Assembly (NCBI GenBank): GCA_937138955.1
Contig: CAKZPJ010000028.1
Location: forward strand, 1-6,676
Origin: an uncultured Flammeovirgaceae bacterium
Lineage (GTDB): Bacteria > Bacteroidota > Bacteroidia > Cytophagales > Cyclobacteriaceae
Length of the DNA: 6,676 nt
Reading direction: 5' to 3'
Positions 6,418-6,676 of this stretch are shown one piece after another. The notes beneath the pieces were generated by a model. The model had not been told where the DNA came from and did not search any database. It was given only the letters and a program-made list of their open reading frames with translations. The position numbers were made by a program, and so were the translations under genes. Within the stretch, counting starts at the first letter, position 1, and each line of letters begins with the position of its first letter.

Positions 6418-6615
6418 ATGAGAATGGCCGGTATTATTATGGCAGTCGTAGGATTTATCGCTTTGGTATTTTCCGTTATCTCACTCTTTGAGGAGTCCAG
6501 CCTGGGCCGTTTCCCACCGATGTTCGGTAATAGTTGGATTGTTATTATGGCCTTATTTTGGTTCTTCTCCGGAGTCGCACTCATCATTGCGTTTGGGAAA
6601 GAAGAAAGTAAATAA
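6418..6615 (+). CDS. Small protein with two membrane segments, function unknown
   Basis: The frame encodes 65 residues. Two hydrophobic segments, about residues 4-24 and 39-59, are joined by a short loop (EESSLGRFPPMFGN) with a proline pair. The tail is short and charged (GKEESK). This suggests a small inner-membrane hairpin protein, with both ends perhaps in the cytoplasm. In-frame TAG at 6394-6396 bounds the start; a second ATG at 6424 would remove only two residues. A long frame on the opposite strand covers the same bases, but only the plus frame gives a clean two-helix pattern and a preceding promoter-like site. I do not recognise the family and see no catalytic motif. Confidence 0.6.
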   Translation: MRMAGIIMAVVGFIALVFSVISLFEESSLGRFPPMFGNSWIVIMALFWFFSGVALIIAFGKEESK

Positions 6616-6642
6616 GCTGGTATTCTTTCTTAGAAGCTGTTT

Positions 6643-6652
6643 GAGTTAACTC
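6643..6652 (+). repeat. 10-bp perfect palindrome GAGTTAACTC
   Basis: The last 61 bases (6616-6676) show no gene. They contain this perfect palindrome, an 8-base direct repeat TTTCTTAG (6626-6633 and 6659-6666), and a T-run at the very end. The palindrome could be an operator for a downstream gene outside the window, or chance. A 7-bp inverted pair, AAGAAAG (6602-6608) and CTTTCTT (6625-6631), spans the stop codon of the preceding gene and might act as a weak 3' hairpin. Confidence 0.25.
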
Positions 6653-6676
6653 TTCTTGTTTCTTAGGAATCTTTTT

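Noticed and set aside
6399..6587. Minus-strand frame of 62 codons opposite the small membrane protein
   Set aside because: The product is a poorly structured Thr/Ile/Lys mix, whereas the plus strand gives a clean two-helix protein with a bounded start and promoter-like site.
1..6676. tRNA, rRNA, CRISPR array, insertion sequence or phage remnant
   Set aside because: No cloverleaf-like sequence, regular spaced repeats, transposase frame, or terminal inverted repeats with target duplication were found on either strand.
1..6676. A new defence or toxin-antitoxin system, prompted by the nucleosidase-like domain
   Set aside because: Nucleosidase domains occur in some defence systems, but here the gene is a conserved Bacteroidota family with no sensor, nuclease, reverse transcriptase or antitoxin partner nearby.

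Overview
The window looks like an ordinary stretch of a Bacteroidota chromosome, most likely a free-living, possibly marine member of the Cytophagales. This is inferred from several signs: moderate G+C coding regions separated by AT-rich gaps, almost no Shine-Dalgarno sites, TAnnTTTG-type promoter boxes, lipoproteins with an acidic stretch right after the lipidated cysteine, and protein families (PA14, PVC-type cytochrome/propeller proteins) that are abundant in that group. All five coding regions lie on the plus strand. No RNA gene, mobile element or CRISPR array was seen.

Layout: 2-196 is the C-terminal end of a PA14-domain protein. 297-2003 encodes a 568-residue protein of a conserved Bacteroidota family that I believe is DUF6909. 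Its C-terminal third carries motifs of the nucleoside phosphorylase/AMP nucleosidase fold. 2162-5614 encodes a 1150-residue lipoprotein with, in order, a sorbosone-dehydrogenase-like beta-propeller with three calcium-loop motifs, a long HEAT-repeat solenoid, and a C-terminal cytochrome c domain. 5772-6329 encodes a small lipoprotein with a metzincin-like zinc motif. 6418-6615 encodes a 65-residue protein with two membrane segments. The gaps of roughly 90 to 160 bases between genes hold candidate promoters and small inverted repeats, which suggests separate transcription units rather than one tight operon.

How the genes relate: two, and probably three, of the products (the cytochrome lipoprotein, the metallopeptidase-like lipoprotein and the truncated PA14 protein) belong to the cell envelope. 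PA14 domains and propeller/heme-c proteins often go together in carbohydrate-related oxidation in this phylum, so the first and third genes could be functionally linked, although the DUF gene lies between them. The nucleosidase-like protein is predicted to be cytoplasmic and shows no obvious link to its neighbours. I see no clear new multi-gene system. The item most worth following up is the uncharacterised nucleosidase-like fusion protein, followed by the unusual zinc-motif lipoprotein.
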